Assembly: GCA_003615045.1 (NCBI GenBank)
Contig: ML014154.1
Location: 1-64,000 of the forward strand
Reading direction: 5' to 3'
DNA from: Caulochytrium protostelioides
Lineage: Eukaryota; Chytridiomycota; Caulochytriomycetes; Caulochytriales; Caulochytriaceae
Length of the DNA: 64,000 nt
Below are positions 63,531 to 64,000 of this stretch, piece by piece (position 1 is the first letter of the stretch; each line of letters opens with the position of its first letter). The notes below the pieces were generated by a model. That model ran no database searches and was not told the origin of the DNA. It saw only the letters and a program-made list of their open reading frames with translations. Position numbers and translations under genes: made by a program.

Positions 63531-64000
63531 CGCGGGCGACCGTCGGTCGTCGGCGACCGTCGACCGTGTCGGGGTCCCGCAGCGCAGCAGGAATCAGCCG
63601 CGGGCGCCGCGTGCAGTCGGGGCAAGCATCTAGCGCAGCAAGGCGACGGCAGAAGCGGTGGCGGCGATCACACCGCGGCGTCCGGGGGAGCCGCACGCTG
63701 TCCGACCGCGCGATCGGCGATGGCTGCAGCCCGGACGACCGTCGCCGCGGGGATCGCCGAGTATGCGCATCGCCGGAGCCGTGTCACCCCCCCCCCCCCG
63801 GTGTCGCTTCATACGGAGACCCTTGCGGGACCGCGTGGCGGCGGCGTGTGCGGCGGCGGCGTGGGCGGCGGCGGCGTGAGCGGCGGCGTGGGGCGGCGGT
63901 AGCACGGGCGGCGACGCGAGACGGCCACGGCCAAAGGGGTCGCAACGCGGGAGTGTCGGTGGCGTGCGCCGCCTCGCCGGGGGTGGGCTAGGCCGCCCGG
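63531..64000. other. Right-edge region, upstream of the SZT2-like gene
   Basis: 470 bp of GC-rich sequence with a 12-13-nt C run at about 63787-63799 and GGCGGCGTG repeats at about 63836-63900. It probably holds the promoter of the SZT2-like gene. No gene start was recognised. Confidence 0.45.

Noticed and set aside
59490-63902. 1470-codon open frame on the + strand, antisense to the SZT2-like gene
   Set aside because: It lies mirror-wise over the GC-rich SZT2-like coding sequence. Its protein is Arg/Val/Gly-rich without domains, as expected for an antisense frame of GC-biased codons; the minus-strand frame has the recognisable family landmarks.

Overview
The window looks like nuclear DNA of an early-diverging (zoosporic, chytrid-like) fungus with a very GC-rich genome. 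The evidence is large, mostly intronless eukaryotic genes, a single clear GT-AG intron, Kozak-type starts, RFX and Msn2/4-type transcription factors, a RAD17 clamp loader, a leukotriene A4 hydrolase-type aminopeptidase, and remains of a Fanzor (eukaryotic TnpB-like) gene. GC-rich chytrids such as Caulochytrium would fit, but the species cannot be settled from this sequence.

Layout. At the left edge lies the 3' part of a + strand gene ending in a NYN-like domain whose catalytic acids appear to be lost (3-1874). It is followed by a protein with many divergent Myb/SANT repeats (2976-5714), a relic of a beta-COP gene (5864-6118), a histidine-phosphatase gene full of microsatellite-encoded inserts (7211-8695) and an unknown Pro/Ala-rich protein (11281-12996). 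From 13.8 to 23.3 kb everything is on the minus strand: a small mitochondrial membrane protein, a broken Fanzor gene, a markedly AT-richer gene for a secreted coiled-coil protein (16355-18538), and a two-exon RFX transcription factor (19615-23263). Then come an LTA4H-type aminopeptidase (25924-27849), a repeat-rich 4-kb intergenic region with a 55-nt poly-C tract, and an Msn2/4-like zinc-finger factor (31919-34279).

The most interesting functional unit is a divergent pair. A multi-pass family-2 glycosyltransferase (34503-39566, minus) shares its upstream region with a large secreted polysaccharide-deacetylase-like protein carrying five C-terminal repeat modules (41334-46154, plus). I read it as a candidate exopolysaccharide synthase-deacetylase system, similar in logic to fungal galactosaminogalactan or bacterial Pel/PNAG systems. 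The right part holds RAD17 (46297-49200, minus) and a 13.5-kb single-exon gene for a 4508-residue SZT2-like protein (50004-63530, minus). SZT2 is the large KICSTOR subunit linked to GATOR1/TORC1 nutrient signalling, and it is unexpected in a fungus.

Start codons were set at the first supportable in-frame ATG, because several of the longest open frames begin upstream at non-ATG codons. Domain calls come from reading motifs by eye; no database search was possible.
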